Assembly: GCF_028707975.1 (NCBI RefSeq)
Contig: NZ_JAQVZX010000004.1
Location: 1 to 60,172 of the forward strand
Direction of reading: 5' to 3'
DNA length: 60,172 bases
Source: Syntrophomonas sp.
GTDB taxonomy: Bacteria > Bacillota > Syntrophomonadia > Syntrophomonadales > Syntrophomonadaceae
Position 1 is the first letter of the stretch; every line of letters begins with the position of its first letter. The notes beneath the pieces are model-generated. The model ran no database searches and was not told where the DNA came from. It saw only the letters and a list, made by a program, of their open reading frames with translations. This document shows positions 25,481 to 34,345 of the stretch, piece by piece. Made by a program: the position numbers and the translations under genes.

Positions 25481-26224
25481 CTATTCATTCCTGGTTTTTA
25501 AAACCGGTTGGCCTTTAAATCGCAGGTCAATATATTCCAAAACATCAGTACCTTTCTCATCCAGCTCAGCTTCAATCTCAAAAACCTGTTCTACAAATTT
25601 GGTCTTTTCCTCTAATCTTTCCAGATCCCCAAAATTAACTTCGGTTCCTTCTTTGGTGTAAAAAACTATTTCCTTGCTTTTGTTTATATAATGAAAATCA
25701 GAAATGCCTTTTCTGCTCTTAACCGATAATGCATCATAAAGGGCTTTTATCATTTCAACCCCCTCCGGCTCGATAGCCTGTCCCAGATTCACCCGCGGAG
25801 GAAGGTTGTCCATAGTAATTAACGGGTAGTCGATAAGGGAATAATTCTGCAACTTATCTATACAGATACTATCTTCATCAATGCACAACAAGAGATCATG
25901 GTAGGGAACCAGAGCCCAGATTTTTCGTTCCTGCACCTGTATTTCAATTTGCCGCGGGAGGTGCCTTACCAAAGTAGCCTTTTTTATTACCGGGTGGATT
26001 TCTATGGCTTTGCTGACAAATTTATCATTTATTTCAAATATGTTTTGTCCCTTGCTGAGACCGGACAGGCGAACGACTTCATCCTCGGACACTACCTTCA
26101 ACCCGGCTATGGTAATTTTTTCTATGTTAAAAAATGAGCTATGGAGAAAAAGGTATAGTGAAACCAATACCAGCAAAATTAATATGGAGATACCAAAAAA
26201 TTTGCGCGAGACAGCCTTGTTCAT
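25481..26224 (-). CDS. ftsQ: Cell division protein FtsQ/DivIB
   Basis: FtsQ/DivIB is a bitopic divisome protein of the FtsQLB complex. It has a short cytoplasmic N-terminus, one membrane helix (about 10-28, ISILILLVLVSLYLFLHSS), a POTRA domain (FNIEKITIAGLKVVSEDEVVRLSGLSKGQNIF...) and a beta domain (KIWALVPYH; YIDLRFKGQPVLK at the end). It has 247 residues and starts at ATG 26224. It follows murA across a 373-bp gap filled with repeats. Confidence 0.93.
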   Translation of the reverse strand: MNKAVSRKFFGISILILLVLVSLYLFLHSSFFNIEKITIAGLKVVSEDEVVRLSGLSKGQNIFEINDKFVSKAIEIHPVIKKATLVRHLPRQIEIQVQERKIWALVPYHDLLLCIDEDSICIDKLQNYSLIDYPLITMDNLPPRVNLGQAIEPEGVEMIKALYDALSVKSRKGISDFHYINKSKEIVFYTKEGTEVNFGDLERLEEKTKFVEQVFEIEAELDEKGTDVLEYIDLRFKGQPVLKTRNE

Positions 26225-26345
26225 AATCTTCTCCTATCCCCACAATTACTGTGAAGATTATAGCAGAAATCCATAATAAAATCATTTATTACCCGGTAAA
26301 AAAAGTAACTATTCTATTTAAAGGAATGAATCGAAGAAATATATC

Positions 26346-26545
26346 ATGGGGACGGTCCTTCTGATATATATCATAATATATCTGCATGAATCAGCGTCTA
26401 TAATAACCTACTGTAATACCCCTATTTTCATTGGTGTTTATGGCCCCCGGCCATGGGGGGTTAATAAGAAAATATTTATTTAAATGCACAAAGACGTAGA
26501 CCTTCGGTCGCTATTAAGGACGCTGGAGCGGTATATTTATACAAG
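26346..26545. repeat. Interspersed repeats in the murA-ftsQ gap
   Basis: The gap 26225-26597 has no gene. It holds a REP-like GGGGACGGTCCTTCTG (26346), a stretch related to 43709-43771 (AATCAGCGTC...TGTAATACCCC...TTTTCATTGGTG), the motif GCCCCCGGCCATGGGGGG (26443; inverted copy at 6901), the core CGGTCGCTATTAAGG (26505-26519) and GCGGTATATTTATAC, the right-end motif of the MITE-like element. It looks like a mosaic of fragments of several repeat families. Confidence 0.7.
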
Positions 26546-26597
26546 CAAAATAATATTTACGACCAAAAGTTCTACTCCCTGCCTCTTGCACCTCACT

Positions 26598-27863
26598 CTA
26601 ATCTCCAGGCATTTCCTGCACCCGGCGTATATCTGCCCCTAATTTCCCCAGCTTCTCGTGGATTTTCTCGTAACCCCGATCTATATGTTCCACCTTGCTT
26701 ATTACGGTCTCTTCATTAGCAAATAAAGCAGCCAGGATCAACGCAGCTCCAGCCCTAAGGTCAGTAACCTCTACTGTAGCTCCTTCAAGTAGCGTTTTCC
26801 CCTTCACAATTGCAATGCGACCCTCAAGTTTAATGTCGGCTCCCATACGCCTGAGTTCCTGAACATGCATATAGCGATTTTCGAAAATGGTTTCAACTAT
26901 GATACTAGTTCCAGGAATGGAGGCAAACAGGGCCATCATCTGGGGCTGCATATCAGTAGGAAAACCTGGATAGGGCATGGTTTTAATGTCTGTCGGACGG
27001 TATTTATGGTTTCCTATTACTCTGACCCCAGCGCGCTTGGGGATAACTTCTACCCCAATCTCCCTTAGCTTGGCAATTAATGGTTGTAAATGTTCGAGTA
27101 CCACATTTTCCAAATATACCTCACCACGGCTGATGGCTGCAGCTACCATAAAAGTCCCGGCCTCAATGCGATCAGGTATTACTCGATACTCTACCCCACC
27201 AAGCCTTTCTACCCCTTCTATTTGAACCGTATCCAGTCCCGCTCCTCTGATTCTGGCCCCCATAGCATTGAGAAAATTCTGCAAATCAATGATTTCAGGC
27301 TCCCGGGCTGCATTTCTTATAGTAGTAATACCAGGAGTAAGAGCCGCTGCCATTATAATATTTTCCGTAGCCCCCACGCTGGGGAAATCAAGTAGTATTT
27401 CTTTACCCAGGATGCCTTGGGCTCTCCCCTCCATAAAACCATATTCTTCGGTCAATTCATAACCAAGATTCCTTAAGCCCTTTAAATGCAGATCCATCGG
27501 CCTGACCCCTATGGCGCAACCTCCAGGATAAGCCACCCGGGCTCGTTTAAAGCGCCCCAACAATGCTCCCATCACCAGATTGGACGCTCTCATCTTCCGG
27601 GAAATACTCTCCGGGAGTTCATAGCCGTCAATAGTTCTGGCATCTATTACCAATATATCAGCTTCTCTTTTTACTTTTGCTCCAAGTATTTCTAGCGCCT
27701 GGGACATCACATTTATATCTTCTAAATCGGGCACCCCGGATAATACCACTTCACCCATTGACATTAAACTGGCGGCCATAATAGGTAAGCTTGCATTTTT
27801 AGAACCACCTATTTCGACTTGCCCTTTTAGCCGCCTGCCACCTCTGAGCCTCAAGCTATTCAA
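26598..27863 (-). CDS. murA: UDP-N-acetylglucosamine 1-carboxyvinyltransferase MurA
   Basis: MurA transfers enolpyruvate to UDP-GlcNAc, the first committed step of peptidoglycan synthesis. The 421-residue EPSP-synthase-fold protein has GSKNASLPIMAASL near the N-terminus, the active-site Cys in YPGGCAIGVRPMDLH (so it is expected to be fosfomycin-sensitive), and DFPSVGATENIIMAA. It starts at ATG 27863, 19 bases after the murC stop. In many clostridia murB lies between murC and murA; here it is absent. Confidence 0.97.
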   Translation of the reverse strand: MNSLRLRGGRRLKGQVEIGGSKNASLPIMAASLMSMGEVVLSGVPDLEDINVMSQALEILGAKVKREADILVIDARTIDGYELPESISRKMRASNLVMGALLGRFKRARVAYPGGCAIGVRPMDLHLKGLRNLGYELTEEYGFMEGRAQGILGKEILLDFPSVGATENIIMAAALTPGITTIRNAAREPEIIDLQNFLNAMGARIRGAGLDTVQIEGVERLGGVEYRVIPDRIEAGTFMVAAAISRGEVYLENVVLEHLQPLIAKLREIGVEVIPKRAGVRVIGNHKYRPTDIKTMPYPGFPTDMQPQMMALFASIPGTSIIVETIFENRYMHVQELRRMGADIKLEGRIAIVKGKTLLEGATVEVTDLRAGAALILAALFANEETVISKVEHIDRGYEKIHEKLGKLGADIRRVQEMPGD

Positions 27864-27882
27864 GCTAACACCTCCACCAGAA

Positions 27883-29280
27883 CTAAACCTTCAGGACAGA
27901 CTCTGGAAGAACCTCAAGCAATTGCAGGCCCAGTTCCCATATATCACCAGCCCCCATGGTAATAATCAAATCATTCTCCTTACTGCTTCGAAGCAAGTAC
28001 GGAATAATCTCTTCTCCCTGTGGGATATACACTGATTTGCAGCCCACATTTCGGGCTGCATGGTAAACCAGTTCCCCGCTAACCCCAGGAACACTTTCTT
28101 CCCCAGCCGAATAAACATCGGTGATTATCGCCAGATCGGCATCAACCAGGGCCTCACCTAATTGGCGACCCAACAAACGGGTGCGTGAATAACGATGAGG
28201 TTGATATACCACTACCACCCGTCCTGAATGAAAGTTTCTGGCCGCATCAATTGTCGCCCGGATTTCTGTGGGGTGGTGGGCATAGTCGTCTACTACCGTA
28301 ACCAAAGCTTTCTGACCCTGGATTTGAAACCTGCGCCTGGCCCCGTGGAAGTTTTTCAAAGCTGATTTTATTGGCTCCATTTCGAGTCCCAACTCCAATG
28401 AACTGGCTATAGCAGCTAAAGCATTCAGAGCATTATGTTTTCCCGGCACCGCCAATTCAAAGCGATCCAGATATCCCCGTTCCTGGTTATAAACATCAAA
28501 GCATGACCCTAAACCACGAGCCTCCCAGTTCAGAAAATAATAATCGTCAGACAGCTCTTCTCCATACAACAATAGGCGTTTTTTTAGTTTCAATTCTTCA
28601 ATTAAACTACGGTTGAAAGCATCTCCTCCGTAGAGCATGGCAAAGCCTTCCGGGCTAAGCTGCTCAACAAACTGCTGAAAAGCTTTTCTTATATTATCCA
28701 CCGACTTGTAATAATCCAGATGATCATCTTCAACATTAGTTACTACCGCGATATAAGGTCTGAGATCAAGAAAAGAGGCATCACTTTCATCAGCTTCAAC
28801 CACAAAATAATCTCCTGTTCCCACTTTGGCGTTCAGCTCACTTCCCTGCAACTCCCCCCCTACAATAAAAGAAGGGTCAGTTCCGCAATTAGCCAAAACC
28901 ATATACAACATGGATGTTGTTGTGGTCTTTCCATGAGCTCCAGCAACTGCCACTGCCTTTTTGGCATTGGCCAAATGGGCCAGCATCTTTCCCCGTTTTA
29001 TTACCGGAATCTTTTTTTCCCGGGCCAGCCTTAGCTCAATATTATCTTGAGGTACGGCTGAGGATATAACCAGCAAATCCACCCCTTCCTTAAGATTGGA
29101 TGGAGAATGACCCTTAAATATTTCGATACCTAATTCTTTAAGCCTTCTGGTAGTATCGTTGGCTTGCAGATCCGAACCACTGACCTTAAACCCCTGCTGC
29201 ACAAGAACCCTGGCTATGCCACTCATCCCTGCTCCAGCAATTCCTACCATGTGAATCCATTGTCCTGGAGTGAAAGCCAT
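27883..29280 (-). CDS. murC: UDP-N-acetylmuramate--L-alanine ligase MurC
   Basis: This Mur ligase adds L-Ala to UDP-MurNAc. It has an N-terminal Rossmann UDP domain (WIHMVGIAGAGMSGIARVL), the ATP P-loop (VAGAHGKTTTTSML), a central domain with VVEADESDASFLDLRP and a C-terminal domain (VVDDYAHHPTEIRATIDAAR; VVYQPHRYSRT). It has 465 residues and starts at ATG 29280. A 192-bp gap with a repeat fragment separates it from murG upstream. Confidence 0.97.
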   Translation of the reverse strand: MAFTPGQWIHMVGIAGAGMSGIARVLVQQGFKVSGSDLQANDTTRRLKELGIEIFKGHSPSNLKEGVDLLVISSAVPQDNIELRLAREKKIPVIKRGKMLAHLANAKKAVAVAGAHGKTTTTSMLYMVLANCGTDPSFIVGGELQGSELNAKVGTGDYFVVEADESDASFLDLRPYIAVVTNVEDDHLDYYKSVDNIRKAFQQFVEQLSPEGFAMLYGGDAFNRSLIEELKLKKRLLLYGEELSDDYYFLNWEARGLGSCFDVYNQERGYLDRFELAVPGKHNALNALAAIASSLELGLEMEPIKSALKNFHGARRRFQIQGQKALVTVVDDYAHHPTEIRATIDAARNFHSGRVVVVYQPHRYSRTRLLGRQLGEALVDADLAIITDVYSAGEESVPGVSGELVYHAARNVGCKSVYIPQGEEIIPYLLRSSKENDLIITMGAGDIWELGLQLLEVLPESVLKV

Positions 29281-29418
29281 TCCCTCATCTCCTTCTCCAA
29301 CATCTGTCTGCTACATTTTATAGTATGCATAATTAATAGAAGTGGTTACATTTCAGCTGCTTGTCCCAGGCCTAAAGCCTCTTTTACCACTATCCCAGGT
29401 AAATGTAATATTGATTCC

Positions 29419-29466
29419 CCGGCAAAAACCTTTTTGTTGCATAATGCTTGCATAAATATGCACTGC
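29419..29466 (+). repeat. MITE-end fragment between murG and murC
   Basis: GGCAAAAACCTTTTTGTTGC then ATAATGCTTGCATAAATATGC matches the left-end inverted repeat of the MITE-like elements at 14691 and 20835. Only about 45 bp are present, ending just at the murG stop region. Confidence 0.6.
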
Positions 29467-29472
29467 GCCCTC

Positions 29473-30564
29473 TTATTCAAATATTATGTCCAAGATTTCA
29501 TTAAGGGCATTGGGGCGGCCCTCGCTAGCCATATTCTGCCCCATTTCCTTTAAAAGAGCAGGATTTTCCCTTAATTCATTAATCTTTTTATAGAGAGTAT
29601 CCCCATCCAGGAACTCATCAATAACCATTTCCACGGCTTTTTTTGCTAGCAAAGCTCGAGCATTTTTCTCCTGGTGACTTTCCGCCGCATATGGATAGGG
29701 AACCAAAATTGCCGGCAAAGCAAGAATAGCCAACTCGGAAAGAGTACCTGCCCCCGCCCGGCATACGGCCAGATCAGCCGCTGCCAAAGCCTCCTCTATA
29801 TTGAACATATAGGGGTAGAGCTGGAGAAAACGCCTTTTGCTAAACGGCAAACGTTCTTCTACCTGCTGTTTAATTTCATTATAGGCCGTATCTCCGGTAA
29901 TCCATATGATTTGCATACTCCCTTCCGGCCAACGATCCACCGCTTTCAACATAGCCTGGTTTAAAGTCATGGCCCCACGACTACCACCAAAAACCACCAG
30001 GGTAAAAAGACCTGGTTCAAGCTGCAGCTTCTTTATGCTTTCATCCCGCCTAACCTGCAATATCTCGGACCTTACCGGTAAACCAGTTATTTTCATGGAT
30101 TTGGCCTTCATATAGGGTGCAGCTTCGGCAAAGCTTAAAAGAGCATAATCCACTCTCCGGGCCAAATTTCGGTTGGCCAGCCCCGGAATGGCATTCTGTT
30201 CATGTATCACTGTCTTGCACGCAAAAAAAGTACCGGCCAGTACAAGCGGAAAAGAAACATAACCGCCAGTACCTATCACGGTATCAGGTTTAAATTCCTT
30301 TATTATATCCCAAGCCTGAAAAAAACTGCGGGGAAATTTGACCAGGGAGCGCGAGGCTTTAAGCATGGAGGAACGGTTGATACCTGATATATCGACAGTG
30401 GCAAATCTTAAGCCCGCCCGGGGAACGATCCTGGCCTCCAAACCATTTTTCGTACCTACATACAAAATTTCCGCTGTCGGCTGCCTTTCTTTTATACCAC
30501 TGGCTATAGCCAGAGCTGGATAAATATGTCCTCCGGTACCTCCCCCGGTAATAATAAACTTCAT
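29473..30564 (-). CDS. murG: Lipid II-forming N-acetylglucosaminyltransferase MurG
   Basis: MurG adds GlcNAc to lipid I on the inner face of the membrane. It is a GT-B fold glycosyltransferase with the N-terminal [15 protein letters not shown] loop, [11 protein letters not shown], a second glycine loop ([17 protein letters not shown]) and the UDP-GlcNAc site ([28 protein letters not shown]). It has 363 residues and starts at ATG 30564 after AGGAGG. Confidence 0.97.
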   Translation of the reverse strand: MKFIITGGGTGGHIYPALAIASGIKERQPTAEILYVGTKNGLEARIVPRAGLRFATVDISGINRSSMLKASRSLVKFPRSFFQAWDIIKEFKPDTVIGTGGYVSFPLVLAGTFFACKTVIHEQNAIPGLANRNLARRVDYALLSFAEAAPYMKAKSMKITGLPVRSEILQVRRDESIKKLQLEPGLFTLVVFGGSRGAMTLNQAMLKAVDRWPEGSMQIIWITGDTAYNEIKQQVEERLPFSKRRFLQLYPYMFNIEEALAAADLAVCRAGAGTLSELAILALPAILVPYPYAAESHQEKNARALLAKKAVEMVIDEFLDGDTLYKKINELRENPALLKEMGQNMASEGRPNALNEILDIIFE

Positions 30565-30613
30565 TAACGGCTACCTCCTGCTCTTTTGAACTACCCCCCC
30601 CCAAGGGGCACAA

Positions 30614-30727
30614 TCACCTATGAAAAATGAGTTATAATCGCTTGTTATATAGTAAGATGGGGTAGGAAATAATCCCCTCCGCCTTCCGTCTTCTGACTTC
30701 CGTCTTCCGCCCTCCGTCATCCGACGA
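30614..30727. repeat. Interspersed repeats between ftsW and murG
   Basis: Positions 30614-30677 (TGAGTTATAATCGCTTGTTA, then TATAGTAAGATGGGGTAGGA) are an imperfect inverted copy of 52031-52097. They are followed by repeated CTTCCGTCTTC-type sequence (30681-30722) shared with the murF tail and with 52003-52030. The 163-bp gap has no gene. Confidence 0.7.
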
Positions 30728-31822
30728 TTAGTTGCAATAGCGGGAGATGTTCAGCAGCAAGCCTACACCACAGAGGGTGAACAATAATGATGAACCCCCA
30801 TAGCTGATAAAGGGTAAAGTTATCCCCGTGACCGGCAGGGCACCCGCAACCACCGCGATGTTGACCAGGGCTTGGAAAACCACCATCAGGGTAATGCCGG
30901 CGGCCAGGAGGCTGCCAAAGGTATCCGGAGCCTTAATGGCCGTTCTAAACCCCCGCCAGGCAAAAAGCAGAAAAAGGAGCAGAACCAGACATGCTCCCAC
31001 AAAACCCAATTCTTCGCCCAAAATGGCGAAAATAAAATCCGTATGCTGCTCCGGAAGATAGAAAAATTTTTGCCGGCTCCGTCCCAAACCCATTCCAAAC
31101 AAACCTCCCGAGCCCAGGGCATAAAGGGACTGAATGGTCTGATAGCCTTCATCACCCGCATATTTCCAGGGATTTAAAAAGGCAACCAGCCTTTCCAAAC
31201 GGTAGGGAGCAACCGCTATAGCCGCCAATATCGTACCTAATCCGGCCATAAAAACCGCCCCCAGGTGAGACCATTTGGCCCCGGCGGCCAGCAACATAAA
31301 AAACACCGTGGCCGCAATAGCAAAAGCGGTTCCCAAATCAGGCTGCAGCATAATCAATCCCCCAACCAAGGCCACCAAAAGCAAGTAGGGCAGTACTCCT
31401 TTCGAGAAAGAACGAATAGAGGAAAGGTTCTGATCCATGGTCCGAGCCAAAAACATTATCATTCCCAATTTGGCCAGTTCCGAAGGGGAAAAACGCAAAA
31501 AACCCACTCCCAGCCAGCGGTTGGATTCATTTACCTCAATGCCCAAGGGAGTAATTACCAAAACCAGGCAAATAAGGGAAACAATCATCAAGGGGAAGGC
31601 CAGGCCTTTAAGCTTGGCATAATTTATTTTCATTATTACCATCATAGCCATTATGCCCAAAATCGCCCAATATAACTGGCGCTTAAAAAAGTGATAGGCA
31701 TCATCATACCTGATATTCGAAGTAACCGCACTGGAACTAAACACCATTACCAGCCCTATCCCCAGCAGGGCCAGTGTGGTAATAAACAAGATAAAATCAG
31801 GCGGTCCTTTTTTTGCTCTCAA
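30728..31822 (-). CDS. ftsW: SEDS peptidoglycan glycosyltransferase FtsW/SpoVE
   Basis: This multi-span SEDS-family polymerase works with a class B PBP at the septum. About ten membrane helices are visible, with the family motifs NESNRWLGVGFLRFSPSELAKLGMI and, at the C-terminus, PVTGITLPFISYGGSSLLFT. An open reading begins at 31846, but TTG 31822, five bases after a GGGGGG Shine-Dalgarno sequence (MRAKKGPPDFIL), is the likely start and gives 364 residues. It lies between murD and murG, where Bacillus has spoVE, so a vegetative or a sporulation role cannot be decided. Confidence 0.95.
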   Translation of the reverse strand: MRAKKGPPDFILFITTLALLGIGLVMVFSSSAVTSNIRYDDAYHFFKRQLYWAILGIMAMMVIMKINYAKLKGLAFPLMIVSLICLVLVITPLGIEVNESNRWLGVGFLRFSPSELAKLGMIMFLARTMDQNLSSIRSFSKGVLPYLLLVALVGGLIMLQPDLGTAFAIAATVFFMLLAAGAKWSHLGAVFMAGLGTILAAIAVAPYRLERLVAFLNPWKYAGDEGYQTIQSLYALGSGGLFGMGLGRSRQKFFYLPEQHTDFIFAILGEELGFVGACLVLLLFLLFAWRGFRTAIKAPDTFGSLLAAGITLMVVFQALVNIAVVAGALPVTGITLPFISYGGSSLLFTLCGVGLLLNISRYCN

Positions 31823-31857
31823 GCTTTCCCCCCCTAGCAAAAGCAATAATAAGAGAA

Positions 31858-33219
31858 CTACTTGGAAATAGACTTGACCATCTCGCAGAAGAGATCCCCC
31901 CGCTGTTCATAGCTTGCGAACATATCCCAGCTGGCACAAGCCGGAGAGAGCAGTACTACTTCACCCTTTCGCGCCAACTCATGGGCCTTGATTACAGCCG
32001 CTTGCAGGTCTTCTACCTCATGTATATTCCGGAAACCGGCATCGATGACTGCAGCCTTTATTTCTTCCCGGGCCTCCCCCAGCAGGATTAATTCTCTTAC
32101 TTTCTGCCTTATTAACTCGGCCAGCTGGGAGAAGCTGGAGCCCTTATTTCTGCCCCCGGCTATCAAAATAATAGGCTGGTTAAAAGAGTCCAGGGCTTTC
32201 ATCACCGCCTCGGGATTGGTAGCCTTGGAGTCATTAACATAAAGGACAGCATCATAAAGACCTAGCTCCTCCATCCGATGCCTGACTCCGGGAAAACTGG
32301 CCAGGGCCTGGCGTATATCCTCCGGGCTCACCCCGGCAATACTGGCCATCATAGTGGCAGCTAAAATATTCTCCAGATTATGCTTTCCCCGTAGCGAGAC
32401 TTCATCTATTCTGGCTATTTCCTGAATATTACCTGCCCTCTTTATACTTATGGCCCCATTGTTTATAAAAGCCCCTTCCTCCAACTCCCGTTCACAGGAA
32501 AAAAAGATGGTCCGGGCAGGGCAACTTCGGGCCATTTCCCTGAGTATGGAATCTTCGTAATTAAATACCGCATAATCACCTGGCTTTTGCTGGGCGAATA
32601 TCTTGGCTTTTGCCTCGATATATCTTTCCATCGTCTTGTGCCGGTTAAGGTGATCAGGAGTGATATTTAGCAGGCCGCAGATATAAGGCCGGAAGCTTGA
32701 ACTGCTCTCCAGCTGAAAACTGGACAACTCTACCACAATTGTCCCTGCAGAGATACTGTCCAGCAAAGTAGTCAAGGGAATGCCGATATTGCCGCCGGCC
32801 AGTGCATTCCTCCCGGCCTGGGCCAAAATGTAGTGAAGTAAGGAAGTAGTAGTAGTCTTGCCGTTGGTTCCGCTTATGGCCAGGAACTCAACTGTCTTTG
32901 GTTTCAGGATATAAGCCAGTTCCACCTCTCCAATTACCGGGATTCCTTGCTCCCGGGCTTGCCGGATTGCTGCTGTTTCCAGCGGAACTCCCGGGCTTAC
33001 TACCAGCAGATCAAAATCCTGCCGCTTCACTTCCGGATATCCCCCTGCATAATACCTTATGCCCTGTTTTTCCAATTCATCCAGAATCGGAGCCAGGGTT
33101 CGGGCTTCTTTTTCATCACAAGCGCTAAGCTGGGCGCCGCGCTTATCCAGGGCCTTTATCGCCGCCATTCCACTGCGGGCCATACCTACTACCAGTATCC
33201 TCTTACCGCTAAAGTTCAA
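31858..33219 (-). CDS. murD: UDP-N-acetylmuramoylalanine--D-glutamate ligase MurD
   Basis: MurD adds D-Glu to UDP-MurNAc-Ala. The 453-residue Mur ligase has an N-terminal Rossmann part (RILVVGMARSGMAAIKAL), P-loop AISGTNGKTTTTSLLHY, the central LLNITPDHLNRHKTMERYI motif and the C-terminal YVNDSKATNPEAVMKALDSF and ACASWDMFASYEQRGDLF blocks. It starts at ATG 33219, 13 bases after the mraY stop. Confidence 0.97.
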   Translation of the reverse strand: MNFSGKRILVVGMARSGMAAIKALDKRGAQLSACDEKEARTLAPILDELEKQGIRYYAGGYPEVKRQDFDLLVVSPGVPLETAAIRQAREQGIPVIGEVELAYILKPKTVEFLAISGTNGKTTTTSLLHYILAQAGRNALAGGNIGIPLTTLLDSISAGTIVVELSSFQLESSSSFRPYICGLLNITPDHLNRHKTMERYIEAKAKIFAQQKPGDYAVFNYEDSILREMARSCPARTIFFSCERELEEGAFINNGAISIKRAGNIQEIARIDEVSLRGKHNLENILAATMMASIAGVSPEDIRQALASFPGVRHRMEELGLYDAVLYVNDSKATNPEAVMKALDSFNQPIILIAGGRNKGSSFSQLAELIRQKVRELILLGEAREEIKAAVIDAGFRNIHEVEDLQAAVIKAHELARKGEVVLLSPACASWDMFASYEQRGDLFCEMVKSISK

Positions 33220-33232
33220 TCCATCTCCTCCC

Positions 33233-34207
33233 TTAGCCTACTCCCCAAAAGCTCCAAATCCCCAGGAGCATAAAAACAAAGGAAAGGCCCCAGAAATATC
33301 TTACCACCCTGGTTTCCGGCCAGCCTTTCAACTCATAATGATGGTGCAAGGGAGCCATGCGGAATATCCTCTTTCTCGTAGTTTGGTAGGATATAACCTG
33401 TAAGATAACACTTAAGGTTTCAATCACATAGACCCCGCCAATAATAATCAAAGCTATTTCCGAGCGGGTTAAAGCCGCCACCGCAGCCACTGCTCCTCCC
33501 AGGGCCATGGAACCGGTATCTCCCATAAAAACCCGGGCAGGATGGCGGTTAAATATTAGAAAACCCAGGCAAGCTCCAGCCAGTGCGCCACAAAAAACGC
33601 CCAGGCTATAATGCCCTGTCATAACGCAAATAACCCCCAGGGCCAGGCTTACGAAAAAACTTACCCCGGAAGCCAGTCCATCCAAACCATCAGTAAGATT
33701 CACCGCATTGGCCGTACTGACCACAACAAAAACAATAAAGGGAAGATACCACCAACCCAGTTCCACAACATGACCAGTAAAAGGCATAAGTATAGCGGTT
33801 CCCCGTTTAAAATAAAGGATCAGCAAAAGCCCGAAGAGAAATGCTATCAGTAGCTGCAATCCCAGTTTTTCTCGGGCACGAAGCCCCAGGGAACGTTTCA
33901 ATACCACCTTGATATAGTCATCCCAAAAGCCTACTGAACCGAAGGCCAACATAAGCAGCACCGCTCCCAGGGCTTCAGTACTGCTACCCGCCATAATGAA
34001 GCTGGCCAGCATTACGGCGGTAATAATAATTATACCCCCCATAGTGGGGGTGCCTGCTTTGGCATAATGAGCTTTGGGGCCTTCCTCTCTAACACTCTGC
34101 CCTACTTTGAGCCGTTTAAGAAATGGTATCATGATAGGTCCCATTATTATTGAAACCACAATGGCAATAGCTACTGCCAAAAATGCATTACTTAAATAAT
34201 TCTGCAA
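33233..34207 (-). CDS. mraY: Phospho-N-acetylmuramoyl-pentapeptide transferase MraY
   Basis: MraY makes lipid I from UDP-MurNAc-pentapeptide and undecaprenyl phosphate. The 324-residue protein has about ten membrane helices and the family motifs GPKAHYAKAGTPTMGGI, NAVNLTDGLDGLASG, FMGDTGSMALGG and RMAPLHHHYELKGWPETRVV. The start is TTG 34207, six bases after GGAGGG. The murF-mraY gap contains a REP-like motif. Confidence 0.97.
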   Translation of the reverse strand: MQNYLSNAFLAVAIAIVVSIIMGPIMIPFLKRLKVGQSVREEGPKAHYAKAGTPTMGGIIIITAVMLASFIMAGSSTEALGAVLLMLAFGSVGFWDDYIKVVLKRSLGLRAREKLGLQLLIAFLFGLLLILYFKRGTAILMPFTGHVVELGWWYLPFIVFVVVSTANAVNLTDGLDGLASGVSFFVSLALGVICVMTGHYSLGVFCGALAGACLGFLIFNRHPARVFMGDTGSMALGGAVAAVAALTRSEIALIIIGGVYVIETLSVILQVISYQTTRKRIFRMAPLHHHYELKGWPETRVVRYFWGLSFVFMLLGIWSFWGVG

Positions 34208-34227
34208 AGGATACCCTCCCGCTTAAG

Positions 34228-34345
34228 TAAAACAGCCACAGGGACGGTTCTTCTGGTTGGTATATACGACACCTAACGATCATCTAATCTCCGTCCCCTG
34301 CCTCCTGTCTTCTACCTTCCGTCTTCCGTCTTCCGTCTTCCAAAT
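34228..34345. repeat. REP-like motif and CTTCCGT repeats at the murF 3' end
   Basis: AGGGACGGTTCTTCTGG (about 34239) resembles the REP-like motifs at 26346 and 58896. It is followed by a run of TCTTCCGTCTTCCGTCTTCC (about 34316-34340) that lies inside the murF reading frame and encodes its last residues. The repeat family is shared with 30681-30722. Confidence 0.7.

Noticed and set aside
31265-31675. 136-codon plus-strand frame opposite ftsW
   Set aside because: It is antisense to transmembrane codons; its Gln/His-rich composition is typical of a shadow frame.
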